NCBI GenBank assembly: GCA_947172415.1
Contig: OX359201.1
Coordinates: 620,001-684,000 of the forward strand
Length of the DNA: 64,000 nucleotides
Direction: 5' to 3'
Source of the DNA: Chondrosia reniformis
Lineage: Eukaryota; Porifera; Demospongiae; Chondrillida; Chondrillidae
This document shows, in pieces, positions 1-12,099 of the stretch. Below the pieces are notes generated by a model, which was not told where the DNA came from, searched no databases, and saw only the letters and a list, made by a program, of their open reading frames with translations. The first letter of the stretch is position 1, and each line of letters opens with the position of its first letter. The position numbers and the translations under genes are program-made.

Positions 1-1070
1 CAGGCCTTTCCCTAATGAAGAGAATTAGGGAAAAACAGACCAAGAAATGAACCTGTAATTGAACTTGTTAACATCAGTATATTGTTGTATATATTAACAT
101 CCAAATTAACATTGGTCATTTATTGTACATTTTTATGCTATACTAATAATAATTATGCAAAACAACATCTGCGGCTGCTAGATGATGTATGCTATATAAC
201 CCCAACCCTTAATAACAATCACAAAATAATACGTATTATGAAAATATCATAATTGAGTGGTAATACATTTAATACTTTTGAAATGATATGTGAGTGCATG
301 GTCCTTGAAAATAGATTATAATTGAGCATTAGCAACATTAGTTAATATAAGAGATTGAATGTTAATAACACAAAGGTCTTTATCAGCAAAAGAATGAGGA
401 GTGGAATACAGCCAGGTAGAAATAAGTGATGTTGCTCCGAAACATGTCTGACCCAGTGGAGATGAAAGATGAAAGAAAGAAGAAAAGACTCCTGTATCTT
501 CATCCAAAGCTCTTTTCAGGTTTAGTTCCCCTATAGGCTCTTTTACAGAATAGGCATAGCATGTAGGAAAATGGCATATTAGATTTTTCATGGGGATTGA
601 TGAATGACATAATACGTTAGTGTGTGTATAACACTTCATTTATTGTAATAAATGCTGACTTAAAGAAGTTCAGAGTCTATTAAATTAGTTTAAAAACATT
701 AACCTACTAAGTTGTTCTTTGTATACCTAACCAGTGATGGAGTGGCTGTGTATGTATGTGTTCTGTAGTCTGGGGCATCTGGAAATATAAAGACCTCTGA
801 AGAATTCATAATCTACTGCATATTTATCTAAAACCCTCTTCAGAAGACTTCTTGAAACCCTGTAAAATAAACATTAATTAGAGCTTATAAACATTAATTA
901 ATACGATGGGTCAATTATTATAAGGTGCATGCTAATGATAATCACTGGAAAGTATTACACCAAACCAGCTAAGTGATTGATCTTGGCTGGGGAACCAAAG
1001 TCCTATTGATTGGCAATCAGCAATCACCTCCTATGCAGTCATCTAAGATACATCCAACTTGGTGTCAAAA
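1..1070. other. AT-rich non-coding stretch
   Basis: No convincing exon is visible on either strand. The only recognisable content is one reverse-orientation copy of the dispersed repeat at about 436-590. A 107-codon open frame on the minus strand runs through that repeat and is an artefact of it. Confidence 0.5.
436..590 (-). repeat. Dispersed short repeat, copy 1
   Basis: Read on the minus strand it contains the family hallmarks: CCTATAGGGGAACTAAACC, then GAGCTTTGGATGAAGATAC, a pyrimidine-rich CTTCTTTC tract and CTCCACTGGGTCAGACA. The same order recurs at about a dozen places in this window. No ORF is conserved between copies. It could be a SINE or a MITE; terminal repeats and target duplications were not clear enough to decide. 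Confidence 0.75.
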
Positions 1071-1087
1071 CTGAACATAATTACATG

Positions 1088-1162
1088 TCAAGGATGCCAA
1101 GGATTCACAGATCATGAGAAACAAAGACTCCCAGGATCACTGATGAAGGGTGGAATCCCCCT
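1088..1162 (-). repeat. Dispersed short repeat, 3' fragment
   Basis: The reverse complement gives the distal half of the family (CACCCTTCATCAGTGATCC, GGGAGTCTTTG, then a run ending GTGAATCCTTGG). It closely matches the end of the copies at 13.9-14.0 kb and 39.5-39.6 kb. It sits just before the minisatellite. Confidence 0.65.
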
Positions 1163-1371
1163 ATTCATTCCTATTCCTTGCCAGTTACGTTTTTTTTTCT
1201 TTTTTCACTCTTTCAAAAAGGAGAGACGTGTCCTAGCTCATGATTTTTATCTCATGAATCATCTAAATAATTTGCTGGATCGTTTGTTTGTTTGTTCTTT
1301 CAGATTATACCTCAAACTACCCTTATGTACTTGGATGTCTGTAGAGTGTTCTAAGACTAAGGGGGTTAGCA

Positions 1372-2222
1372 TTTTGCTATATCTATATTATTACTATCAA
1401 GAGAATATTGCTATATCTATATATATGTTATTAATATCAAGAGAATATTACTATATCTATATTATTACTATCAAGAGAATATTGCTATATCTATATTATT
1501 ACTATCAAGAGAATATTGCTATATCTATATTATTACTATCAAGAGAATATTGCTATATCTATGTTATTAATATCAAGAGAATATTGCTATATCTTTATTA
1601 TTACTATCAAGAGAATATTGCTATATCTATATTATTACTATCAAGAGAATATTGCTATATCTATATTATTACTATCAAGAGAATATTGCTATATCTATAT
1701 TATTACTATCAAGAGAATATTGCTATATCTATGTTATTAATATCAAGAGAATATTGCTATATCTTTATTATTACTATCAAGAGAATATTGCTATATCTAT
1801 ATTATTACTATCAAGAGAATATTGCTATATCTATATTATTACTATCAAGAGAATATTGCTATATCTATGTTATTACTGTCAAGAGAATATTGCTATATCT
1901 TTATTATTACTATCAAGAGAATATTGCTATATCTATATTATTACTATCAAGAGAATATTGCTATATCTATATTATTACTATATATCAAGAGAATATTGCT
2001 ATATCTATATTATTACTATCAAGAGAATATTGCTATATCTATATATATGTTATTGATATCAAGAGAATATTACTATTATCTATATTATTACTATCAAGAG
2101 AATATTGCTATATCTATATTATTACTATCAAGAGAGTATTGCTATATGTTATTACTGTCAAGAGAATATTGCTATATCTTTATTATTACTATCAAGAGAA
2201 TATTGCTATATCTATGTATATC
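1372..2222. repeat. Minisatellite, 34-bp unit, about 25 copies
   Basis: The unit contains CAAGAGAATATTGCTATATC and repeats every 34 bp, with occasional 36-40 bp variants that add TATA or TATATA steps. Because 34 is not a multiple of 3 and the unit lacks plus-strand stops, all three plus frames stay open. This creates several apparent Tyr/Ile-rich proteins (one 429 codons) that are almost certainly not genes. Confidence 0.95.
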
Positions 2223-2349
2223 GTTGCTATCATGTATGTGTTGTGTTTGGTTGTTAAATTGATTTTAAGTGTTGCCTTCGAGGTTGGACATATATGTGTC
2301 TGTGTGTGTGTTCCTGCCATTACATTAGGATATGGAGTGAAGAGTTAAT

Positions 2350-3030
2350 GATTTTATGACTAGCTCATTCGCTGAAAGAGTAAAAGTAATCACCATTTAT
2401 ATGTGCATATCTGGTGTCGTGCCTCTTTCCTAATAGGAATAATGATCAGTCCTTCTGCAAATCAATTATGTAAATTGTGAGATTAATCAGCTTCATTTGA
2501 AAGTGTCACCTTAAACTGCTCATTCAGGAGAAAATGATGCAGATACACCTGAAAGTAATCATTTTAGTATGCTGTGTGTGCTGTTTACATATGTTGCTAC
2601 TAGGACAAGACGTAATCGCCTCTGTCATATATATTTTCAAATTTCAAAATCACCACAAAGGGAAAATATAACCCAAGTAATCACATTGATTTTATATGCT
2701 GTATGTGCTACCTATGTTGCTGCTAGGGACAGTGGAGTGTGGTACAACAGTATTGTTTTCAATGAAATTACCCAAATACATGAAGGGTCAAAATGTGAAA
2801 CTCAAAACAAGAAAAAGTAAAACCAGATGTTGTGTTGTCTGTGTGTTGCCTATGTTATTGCTAGATTGTTGAGTGCTAAAGGAGCTGATCTGAGCCATTG
2901 AGAATCTAAAGTAGTCAATTCACCAAATTACAGGGAATCTAAATGTTTGACAGGACATGGTTATATCATCAGCAAAGTTAAAATGGTATTTAGGTACACA
3001 ATTTAATTTGATAGTGATGTGTAAATGTAT
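2350..3030. other. Non-coding, weak degenerate repeat
   Basis: No gene is recognised. Three loosely similar blocks start near 2564, 2695 and 2826, each holding a TGTGTGCT-like run followed by TATGTTGCTGCTAG-like sequence, so an old repeat of about 130 bp is possible. Confidence 0.3.
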
Positions 3031-3150
3031 AGGCAGGGATCCCCATTATAGGCCCACCTAGAGTGGAGTAGCCATTGATCCCCAACACTGCGTACTAATG
3101 GGGCACGCTGTACTCCCAGGTCCACGTCCTGTGCCCTGGAATCAGTCTAG
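3027..3150 (-). other. GC-rich island, possible terminal exon
   Basis: This stretch is clearly less AT-rich than its surroundings. On the minus strand an AG (GGGCACAG) is followed by 41 open codons ending in TAA near 3008. The peptide includes GDQWLLHSRW and resembles nothing I recognise. It could be a last exon, a structured RNA or an old repeat. Confidence 0.25.
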
Positions 3151-3587
3151 TACTGATACAGAGAGGAGTGCTTTAAATGAAATAATACAGAACTGATAAA
3201 TTGACAAAAATGATCTTTGCTTGACAAAATATAAAACAGAACAGCAGAGTACATTGTAACTTTCAAGACTTTAATATAAAATATAATATTAAGTGTTCTG
3301 AAATCATACTCTGTACATAAAAATAGAATACTGAATGATGGACATGCTAAAAAGTTTCTGTGCAAGCATTCATGCATGTATATGCAAGGTTATAAAAATG
3401 GCTCCTTGATCATTGGATATGAATATGTTGAGGCCAGTTCACATGATACAATTTAAGACTTCAAATTTTGATAATGGCTGTGATACAAATTAAACTTATA
3501 ATCTGTGAATCTCCACAGAAGTTAAGAATAATGCTGAGTTTACATTCAAAATTTGATAGTTGTTGGCTCAAACTTGAATTAACTCCT

Positions 3588-3753
3588 GACCCACTGGCCA
3601 TTCCAAACCATTAATGGTAAGCCTATTTGCCACAATAACACGGACGCCCTCCATTACAGATTCAACTTTCACAGTTTCTTGTTCGATAGTTGCAGAGCTC
3701 AGTAGGTGTATGTAGAAGTCGTCTCCGCTCAATCACATTTCTAGGTTTAATTA
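3588..3753 (-). CDS. Orphan minus-strand exon-like ORF, unknown
   Basis: After an AG at about 3754 the minus strand has 55 open codons ending in TGA at 3588-3590. The peptide is protein-like in composition, with alternating hydrophobic and charged residues (VMEGVRVIVANRLTING near the end). No start codon or upstream partner exon is visible, because tRNA-Arg and the last exon of the C6orf136-like gene lie immediately upstream. I do not recognise the family. It may be a last exon of a nested or broken gene, or chance. Confidence 0.25.
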
Positions 3754-3802
3754 AATCGACCACATAACTTGAATATTTTAAAGAAAAAAATGAAAAAAAA
3801 AA

Positions 3803-3875
3803 CATCCCCGGCGGGACTCGAACCCGCAACCTCTGGATTAGAAGTCCAGCGCGCTATCCATTGCGCTACGGGGAC
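3803..3875 (-). tRNA. tRNA-Arg (anticodon TCT)
   Basis: A 73-nt intronless cloverleaf is visible on the minus strand. The acceptor stem GTCCCCG pairs with CGGGGAT (one G-U at the first pair). The anticodon stem CTGGA/TCCAG encloses the loop CTTCTAA, giving anticodon TCT. The B box GGTTCGAGTCC is perfect. The gene is followed on its own strand by a long T run (3790-3802), a strong Pol III terminator. It lies less than 100 bp beyond the 3' end of the C6orf136-like gene, on the same strand. CCA is not encoded, as usual for eukaryotic nuclear tRNAs. Confidence 0.97.
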
Positions 3876-3951
3876 TTCTTATAACTTACTACCAAAAACA
3901 CTAATATATCGTGAGTGTCATAATACAGTTAATATACACAATATTTACAGA

Positions 3952-6678
3952 TCAACAGGGCTCGTTCAGGAGATTAGGATCGCCTATTTCTGCCTCTTTA
4001 GAAGGAACAATCTACAATAATATAAAATCTATTCTTTAAAATATTTCTCCACCAATTACGCATTTCAGCATTTTCAGTACCTTATCCAATTGGTGTTTAG
4101 AAATTAATCCTTCTGAATTTACTTCAAATGTGGAAAATCCATCAAATAAGACACTAGAGGAGAAGATATTAATAAATGTCATCATTTAACATGAACCACA
4201 TAGAAGACCTTTTAATTTTTTTAAATTTTTAACAGTAAAATAGCTCCTTTAGCAATTAATAGCTGATCTTGATTAATGCAAATACAAAAATAGAGAATAT
4301 TAAACACATATTATATACAGGCAAATTCCACACAATGGGTACATAGGACAATTGACTTTTACAGAATTTGGCAGCTTAGATTGAGAAAACTGTTATTTTA
4401 AATAATCACAAAATTGCTTAGAAGTATATCTACCCTTGTCATTATTATAAACAAATAGTCAAAATTTATTATATTCCAAACTTTAACATTTCTACCCGAT
4501 AGAATTTCTACTAGTATTTTGGCTAAGGGACAATTCTTTAGTACTACTACACATAATTAGAATGAGATGAAAGAGAGAATCTAAATCTCACATGAGCTTG
4601 ATCCAGTAACATCAAACTAACAACTCACCTCTCCTTTGCAAAAGGTACTATTCTCTGTAGCCCACACACCCTCCATCTAGCACTTATGGTTCCCATGTCA
4701 TTGTCTTTAGTGATCTTTAAAAGGTCTAACCGGGGACTGGCCAAAAGCATTCTAGCGCTGTTCCTCAGCAAAGTAATTAACCGTCTGTACCTCTTTAATG
4801 ATCTACAATATAAACGGAACAAAATAAAGGGAAACCGGTCTAATGCGGTCAGCCTGGGGCCAGCTGAACTCGGCCTTATTAGAGAGGTGGCGGCATTATA
4901 GAAAGCCTCATGTACACCTATTATATATGTACTATTTTGCTTTTAGGAGGTGACCCTAATTCCAAAGTGACTGCTCTACTTAGGTGTCCAATTACATAGG
5001 TTTTACCGTATGCTAACTATATAACTAAAAATCAATTCCTACATGCTTAAACTCCAGATATATACAAACACTGACATATCATTCTAAAGGCCCAACAGAG
5101 TTGGACACCAAAAGAAAACCAAACTGCATCTCTAGACACTCAAAAAGGTTACCTTCTAAAAGATAAATTTGATGCAGTTAGAGGAAACCATGCCAGTGAG
5201 GCTAATATATCTGACTTTATATCTACTTTCATATACAAGTAATACAAGTATATAGATCACTTAATTTGCACAGCACGGAACATCTTACAATCACAATCAT
5301 ATAAATATAGCCTTTCAAGGTTTGGACTGTGGACACAATATTTACAGCAGTGAAGTAGCTTAACTAATTTGTTATGATACACTTTGTATTAATTGTGTTT
5401 AGAAAAGTATTGAGGGATTTGTGCATCAGCCAAACACTGCGTTTCAGCACTGCATCGACTGCATACAACTAGTACATGAAATAATTAATTTTTTAGAAAC
5501 TTCACCAGGCGAATTAAAAAATTCAGACATTTCGACCTAATCTAAGGTCTTAATCAATGGATAAATAAATAAATAAAGAGTGGTAATTTATACTTTGGTG
5601 ATATCTTTAAAGTAAACACTGAAGTAAGTTTACACATAGACATGTGGAATACTTACCTGAGTTGAGTTTGGAGTGGAAATAGGTTGGTTTGAAAGATCAT
5701 ATTACGGTCGTACATTGCAAAACTGTGGTGTCCTTCAAAAAAGTCAGGAAGCTGCATCAGGAGAAACCATTTAACTTAATTAAACAATAAATATATTCAT
5801 TGAAGGCTGATGTATATCAAATATAAAAAATATATTACTATTAATATTAATCAATCCCAGGATAGCTGGTCATATGTCGTCTAAAAACAAAGACTTTTTG
5901 TAAAAACTATCTATAATTCTATAAACAATTTATAACACAGACAACCATGATCTTGCTTTAATGTGCTTTGAATACATCTTACCTCCTCTCTTAATTTACA
6001 AAAGATAATGGACAGGTCTGTTGGGTGGGGCAAATCTTCTGGCTCGCGCTTTCTTAGTGGCCCCCTCCCCGAGGGACTTCCCCTTTTCAATCTTCCATCA
6101 ACCTTCAAGACAGGATCCCTTTCCAAACTAATGTTCAACTTGGAATGAGTCCCAGAAGCATCACAAGATTTAGGAGAGGGTTGTCCGAATAGGTCACTGT
6201 GGTTACCTCGATGTGCTAATTCTTGTATGTATGTGTGTCGATAGAATACATCCAAATTAGTTAGATTACGACTTGCATTTTCTTTCCCTGGCGTCAGCTT
6301 ATGATTGCTTTTAAAATTGGACAGGTGTGGATATCCATTCAAGCTACCAGAGGAAAACACTTGTGGTTTCCTCGTGTTCTGACAGATATAACTTTGGTGT
6401 TGGCCTCCTGGGAGTGAGGTGTCCAAGTAATATGGAACCGAAATATGGGTAGGCGCTAATGAGAAAAAAATGGGTGCTGATGATCCACGGGATGGCTGCC
6501 TTTTAATTACTCCTACATCTAAATATCCACTTATATTTTGACGCATGGATGCGCCAGACGTAGCCACTCTGCATAGCAGCGCATTTCTACCGTCGCAACT
6601 GAGACCTGAAGAGAGATTGTAACTTGCAATTGGAATATTCGTCCATCTACAGCGAAGCACATGGAGCGAGCCTATCAT
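3952..6678 (-). CDS. C6orf136-like DUF2358 domain protein
   Basis: Model: exons 6678-5983, 5751-5657, 4802-4629, 4153-4081 and 4011-3952; 365 codons, in frame at every junction. The first 230 residues are low in recognisable structure and begin MIGSLHVLRC. The C-terminal third matches the DUF2358 (SnoaL-like fold) domain of vertebrate C6orf136: a conserved LPDFFEGHHSFAMYDRN start, then RLDLLKITKD, RWRVCGL, and the GLISKHQLDK end. The function of this family is not established to my knowledge. The penultimate exon could instead read through to a TAA at 4036-4038. I prefer splicing because it restores a KIVPS end resembling the human KLMPS. The gene is divergent from TAF13 with 141 bp between start codons. 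Confidence 0.8.
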
Positions 6679-6819
6679 ACTAACGCGCTCCTTCTTCAAC
6701 GTCCAGCCAACATAACAAGACGAAAAAGGACAGCTGTTTCAAGCAAGGAGCTTCAACTAATCCTTTGAACTTCCTATTAATTATTCAAGATATTGCGCAA
6801 TGTCCATCACTTGGATAAA
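6679..6819. promoter_or_regulatory. Bidirectional promoter, C6orf136-like / TAF13
   Basis: Only 141 bp separate the two divergent ATGs, so both promoters must lie here or overlap the 5' exons. On the minus side a short upstream ORF (an ATG followed five codons later by TGA) precedes the chosen start. No TATA box stands out. Confidence 0.6.
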
Positions 6820-7167
6820 ATGGCGGAGTCTGATGACATATGTACAGGAGAGCCATCTGCGAAACGTAAAAGATTGTTTCCAAAAGAATTGCGAGCGATG
6901 CTCCATGGATTTGGAGACGATCCTAATCCCTACAAAGAGACAGTAGACCTTGTAGAAGATCTAATTGTTCAGTTTGTGCAAGAAATGACTTTGAAGGCAG
7001 CCAGTGTTGGTGTTAAGGGTCGCGTCAGATTGGAGGATATCGTATTTTTAATTAGAAAACAGCCGAAAAAGTACGCCAGAGTTAAAGATTTACTGACAAT
7101 GAACGAAGAACTTAGAAAGGCAAGAAGTGCTTTTAAAGAAGACGACCCGGAAAGCATCAATATTTAA
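6820..7167 (+). CDS. TAF13: TFIID subunit TAF13
   Basis: A single exon of 115 residues; human TAF13 is 124. It encodes the histone-fold subunit that pairs with TAF11 inside the general transcription factor TFIID in the nucleus. The basic stretch KRKRLFPKELRAMLHGFGDD, then PYKETVDLVEDLIVQFVQEM, the GRVRLEDIVFLIRK strand-helix segment and the C-terminal RVKDLLTMNEELRKAR are all characteristic of TAF13. The ATG in AAAATGGCGGAG is chosen; the frame runs a little further upstream but holds no other ATG. It is head to head with the C6orf136-like gene. Confidence 0.97.
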   Translation: MAESDDICTGEPSAKRKRLFPKELRAMLHGFGDDPNPYKETVDLVEDLIVQFVQEMTLKAASVGVKGRVRLEDIVFLIRKQPKKYARVKDLLTMNEELRKARSAFKEDDPESINI

Positions 7168-7459
7168 TGAGTCATGTTCTTGTGTTAACACATGTGATAC
7201 GTTCGCTCAGCATTTTCCATTTTCCATTTTAATTTCAAGACCTTAAATTGTTTGTTTTCTTCACAAATTGATCACAAATTGATCATGAGATAAACAGAAA
7301 CAATTATAATTGTAACAAAAATGTATCCACATGTACATGTGTGTGTTGATGTTTAATGTCATTAAAAGTTGACAAAGTCATAGAAAAGTTACCGGACAGA
7401 AAAGCAAGAGCTTACAATAAAGTTAAAATTTTAGGTGCTGGTAATTCTTTATTAGAAAC

Positions 7460-10400
7460 CTACACAAAAAGGAGGAAGAGATGTATAGAAAAGTGTTCTG
7501 TTTCATAGTGTTTCAAAAAGCTTAACAAATTAATCAAATCATTATTGTCATTACTAATGAACTGTAAAGGTGATGAATCTACAACTGACTTGTCCAAGTG
7601 TTCCCAAAACTTGATGACTGCAATCTTGTCCAAATGCCTCTTCAGCTTACTGACCTACATGCGTATGTGTAAATGATACAGTAGGGTAACAATGAGCAAT
7701 GATCCATTACATGCACTAGTTGAATATTTCAGCTCTTGATACTTTGCCAAGTCCTATATAACCCCCCTCTCCCTAATACCAAGTATACACACAACAGCTG
7801 TTATATATCTTTTGCTGAATGCTGAAAATCCTTCAACCAAAAGATATACCAACAACTGCATCTTTTAGATGCTCAACAAATCTAAAGATATGTTCCATCT
7901 AAAAAATATATTTTTAATATAGTTAGAAGGAATCCTTATTTTTTTAGCATTTTAGCATTTACATACATACACAATAGCTTCATCATACGAGAGTAATTTA
8001 AACTACCCTTTACAACATGCTATGTCTTTTCTATAATAAATGTCCTATAAGGAATTACACCTAGTGAAAACTTTGGATGAGGATACAAGAGTCTTCTCTT
8101 TATTCTTCTGCTCCACTGGGCAAGACAGTTGTTTCTGGGAATACCACCTTCATCAGTGACCCTAGCCTGGGAATCTTTCCGAAAGTTCCTTTGATTCTTA
8201 GCTCTCTAAAGCTTATACTTGTACTACTTGATATTGGTCCTTACCGATAAAACCTGAACATCCCACTTCTTTATATTGGGGTCCAGTGCAGTTTCTTCAT
8301 ATTTCAAGTGAAATCCTTTTACTGAACCGAAAATAAATACATTTTAAGACATTAATGATATACAATATACCACATAGGTTTGCATATAAATTATGGTATA
8401 CATATGAGAGGGATAATGCTGATTAACTGACTCTTTGCAAATATGTCGGTTGGTGATCCATCTCTGGTCAGGTACGGCCAGCCCTTAAATTGCCAGAGAG
8501 GTCCCCCTGCCCATACAGCAACCACTCTCTTCCTAATATGGGGAAATTGAGGCAAAACACATCCTTCTTAATTGCATACACACCCTCTCTAGCAACCACA
8601 CCCACTAGCAACCACACCCCTTGGACCAGCCACACCCATTAGCAACCACACCCCTTGGACCAGCCACACCCATTAGCAACCACACCCTTTGGACCAACCA
8701 CACCCACTTTCGTAGGTCCATACAGTACAAAGTGCACAAGGACACGTACCAGTCTTGAGGATGCAGCTTGACTGGGTTGTCGAGGACAAGATAAGGAATA
8801 GATATTGTATTTCCTGGATGGGATGGATCAGGCTTCTTTCTAAGAATAATCAATTCAGTTTGACGTTTTTCACCACTTTTTTTCTTCTCTTCAGTGGTGA
8901 CAAACCTGAGCCACAAAAATAGTTATGTTTCAACATGTAGCAAGACAGAAATGAAGAAAGCTGGAACAAGAAGATAGAGAAGAGAATTCATATTCCTGTA
9001 ACTTACTTGTTGTCCTGAAGGAAATCCTTTACATTGTAAATGGTTATGAGAGATGTCGGCATGGAAGGAACAATAATGATTGGCATTCTTGATTCTATGG
9101 CAAGAAACACCATCACATGATCATCACATGCCTATCACATGGACATTGCATATCATTTATTTTTACCTTTCTTTGATCGAGGGGATTTCCCTGAAGTATC
9201 CTGTGTGTCCCTTTTCCCCTTCTTATCAGCACTATCCTGTTAATTGATAGACAAAATTATCACTAAAAGCCCAGGGCTATTAAAGTTTCAGCCAATAAGA
9301 GGTACTTACCATTGTTGACTTTAAGAGCCCAACTATGTTTGATTGGGTGGTGTCAATTTTAAATCCAAAAGTATCTACAGAGCATTGAGAAACAATAGCA
9401 TGATGCAAGCAAGCAATAAACAGCTAACTGAAGTAGCTTTTCATGTTAACACATATGATCTATCTTGTACATAGTAATAGTAATACCCTGTCAGTAACCC
9501 ACCATTATTCTAATAGTATAGTACATACATAATAGCATACATAATAGTATACATGTATTATTGTATATATTACAGTACATATGTAATAATATAGTACTGT
9601 ACATATACAATAGTATATATAGGCACATATATGTACGTATATAATATATTAACCTTGTGTGCCCTTGAATCTCTCCTGGTCATATCTGCTGTAGCCGTGG
9701 CTTGTCTGTGATTTGGTTGTCTTGGGAACCGGTTCCTTGGGTTTGCTGACCTCCGGTAACTTTCCTTCCTCTTTAGCCTTCACAGACTGTAGCACAGTCA
9801 GGAGGTTCTCAAAGGACTGGAGAAGAACATACAATCACTTCACTACATTTATCATGATGTAATAATCATGTGACAATCATGTGACAATCATATGAGTGCC
9901 ATCTAGGATACATACTGGTAGAGAGTATAAAAAGTACCATCATGTGATTGTCATGTGATAAAGAAGTCAAGTCACATGACCTACTACAGACCTTGCCAGC
10001 ACTCTGCAGTACTGTAGTTCTTGTTTTGTGCTGCCTTTCCCTGCTTTGAATGTCCGCCACAACCTCGGCACCATATCCTTGTAGCTACACACAGAGTCAC
10101 ATGCTGGTCACATGCTGGTCACATGCTAGTCACATGATCATACAAACAAACAAGGCTAACAGTTTCAAGGAATTTGCTGAAAACCAAACATGCAACGTAC
10201 ATACATAAAATTAAAATCATTTGTATACCAAATTCCTCAATGACTTACTCCTTCAGAAAAGAAGTCATCATCTCTGGTGGCTCTCTTCTTGGCTTTGTGT
10301 TTGGCCTTAATGGCTGCAATCTTCTCCAATGGTATTGCCTTTATAATGCTGGGAGCAGTCTTCAGCTTCATCTGGTCCTCCAGAGAGGCTGCTCCATCCT

Positions 10401-12099
10401 GAATACCCAACTGGTCCACCATACGAGACTGGAAACCATGGCAACACAAGTACATGTCACTATAGTGTTCATGTCACATAAAGTGCTGGACATACGTACG
10501 TACATAGGTATACTCATCATATGGTAAGTATACATTATCAGAGATTAAGAATGAGACACATTAAACGCCTCATAAAGTCCAGTTTCTAATGCTATTCCTC
10601 CTACAGAGCAAGGTCATCTCAAAATGTACTAAGATGGAGATACATAAAAGTACATCCCCAGTGGAGAAGAAGAGAATTAGAAGGAGAAAACTCTTGTATC
10701 CTCATCCAAAGCTCTCCCTATAGACCTTTACTCTAAGGTTGATGTAGCATGTAAGAAATGGTGTGTTGTCTCTAAGTGAGATTACACTCAGGAAGAAGGA
10801 AGGAGCAGACATGTCACTTGTGACTTCCTACGTGGTTACCTGAAGTCTCGGCTTCTTTGCTTCAATGGCCAAGTCTTTGGGTCCTCTTTTGAGAGCTGTA
10901 TACATACAAATGGGAGAGCTGCTGGTCACACTTGAGGCAGAAATAAACTATACCTCCTGCGTACGTATACCTCTCCTATGAGGGTAGACTGCAAGTTACA
11001 CACCAAGTAATGTCTATTACTTACTGGGTGGTTGAGTAGGGACCTCCAGGGGAGCACTCTTGTCTATACTGGCTGTTGTTTCTGTGGCCGTTACAAAAGA
11101 CATATACAGTGACTGATTAGATTTAAATAATGAGAGTAAACACAATGTTAGTGAGAGAGTCCATGTCATGTGACCATAAACTGAGTCATGTGACCATAAA
11201 CTAAGTCATGTGACCATAAACTTAGTCATGTGACCATAAACTGAGTCATGTGACCATAAAGTGAGTCATGTGACCACAAACTGAGTCATGTGACCATAAA
11301 CTGAGTCATGTGACTATGAACAGAAGTGAGGGCTTTATAATGACTGTACATACAGTCCTCACCAATCTCTCCATTGAGGTACTGCAGGAGCTCTCTCCTG
11401 TCCGGTAGACGAACTGGTAACTTGATGGGGACATCAAGACCCTAACCACACAACACACAAACTCAATGTCAGCCTGTCAGCATGTGCATATCCATTGGCC
11501 CAGTGGAGAAGGGAAACGAAGCCTACCTGTATCCTCACCCAAAGCTATACAGACTGTATCCTCACCCAAAGCTATACAGACTGACCTTTTGTCATAAGTT
11601 TAGGAATAAAAGTATTTCAGTGTATTCTATTAATATGTTTCCTGAGCATACATACATATACATGCTAATAAAATTAACACTTCATTCAAGTAACTGTCTC
11701 TAGCAAACAAAAAATCACATAAATTTGCACGGAATAGTGTCGCAACACAGTCACAGTATAATAACACAATACAAGTAGAAAAACAGAAAAACGACTTACA
11801 ATAGCTCTGGATACGTAGAGAGGATGGGGCAGTTTCACGTTCTTTAACAGAAATAAAATTGACTCTAGCGTATAACACTGTTTAGACTCGTCATCCTTGC
11901 CCCTGTAATTGAAGAAAATGGAGCAAAGTGTGAAAACCATTCTCATCTCTCCTGACACCAAGACCCACCTATAAGCAACATAGTTTGTATTTACGGTCTT
12001 TGGCCACGCCAACTGGTCAAAAATAATGAGATTATCTCGTTCAATTATTTCTTTCTTCTGTATATTGTACTGTCTCAGTAAACTCAAGGGGTCCGCCAT
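7460..12099 (-). CDS. CDC73: Parafibromin / CDC73, Paf1 complex subunit
   Basis: Fifteen exons are resolved: 12099-11969, 11902-11800, 11441-11363, 11081-11025, 10895-10840, 10428-10249, 10084-9992, 9816-9654, 9374-9310, 9236-9167, 9094-9007, 8905-8750, 8532-8432, 8321-8245, 7654-7460. They give 537 residues with all phases consistent; human is 531. CDC73 belongs to the Paf1 complex, which works with elongating RNA polymerase II. Diagnostic segments are the start [61 protein letters not shown], and the C-terminal Ras-like domain ([33 protein letters not shown]). The last exon diverges: after FWEHLDK it continues about 38 residues rather than ending in the basic tail seen in vertebrates. Introns carry several minisatellites. 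Confidence 0.96.
8011..8176 (+). repeat. Dispersed short repeat, intronic copy
   Basis: This copy lies in the last intron of CDC73. It shows the full order: ATGCTATGTCT, CTATAAGGAATTACACC, CTTTGGATGAGGATACAAGA, pyrimidine tract, CTCCACTGGGCAAGACAG, TTCTGGGAATACCACC, CATCAGTGACCCT and a final GGGAATC. Confidence 0.75.
8588..8706. repeat. Minisatellite, 34-bp unit, about 3.5 copies
   Basis: The C-rich unit contains TAGCAACCACACCCCTTGGA and repeats every 34 bp inside a CDC73 intron (8533-8749). On the minus strand the pyrimidine/purine asymmetry keeps a frame open next to exon 8750-8905, which extends an apparent ORF beyond the real exon. Confidence 0.85.
10651..10770 (-). repeat. Dispersed short repeat, intronic copy
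   Basis: A reverse-orientation copy in a CDC73 intron. CCCAGTGGAGAAGAAGAG, TTGTATCCTCATCCAAAGCT and CTATAGACC are the reverse complements of the family hallmarks. Confidence 0.7.
11168..11322. repeat. Minisatellite, 20-bp unit, about 8 copies
   Basis: GAGTCATGTGACCATAAACT repeats head to tail within a CDC73 intron. Each unit carries the E-box-like palindrome TCATGTGA, so the array presents eight regularly spaced sites. A functional role is only a possibility. Confidence 0.9.
11495..11600 (-). repeat. Dispersed short repeat, rearranged copy
   Basis: Family sequence in reverse orientation (GCCCAGTGGAGAAGGGAA). The block CTGTATCCTCACCCAAAGCT is duplicated in tandem. It lies in a CDC73 intron. 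Confidence 0.6.

Noticed and set aside
1059..2348. 429-codon plus-strand ORF rich in Tyr, Ile and Leu
   Set aside because: It consists of a 34-bp minisatellite open in all frames plus a dispersed-repeat fragment; no domain or splice context supports a gene.
11168..11322. Regular short repeats considered as a CRISPR array
   Set aside because: Units are contiguous without variable spacers and lie in an intron of a eukaryotic gene; this holds for all arrays in the window.
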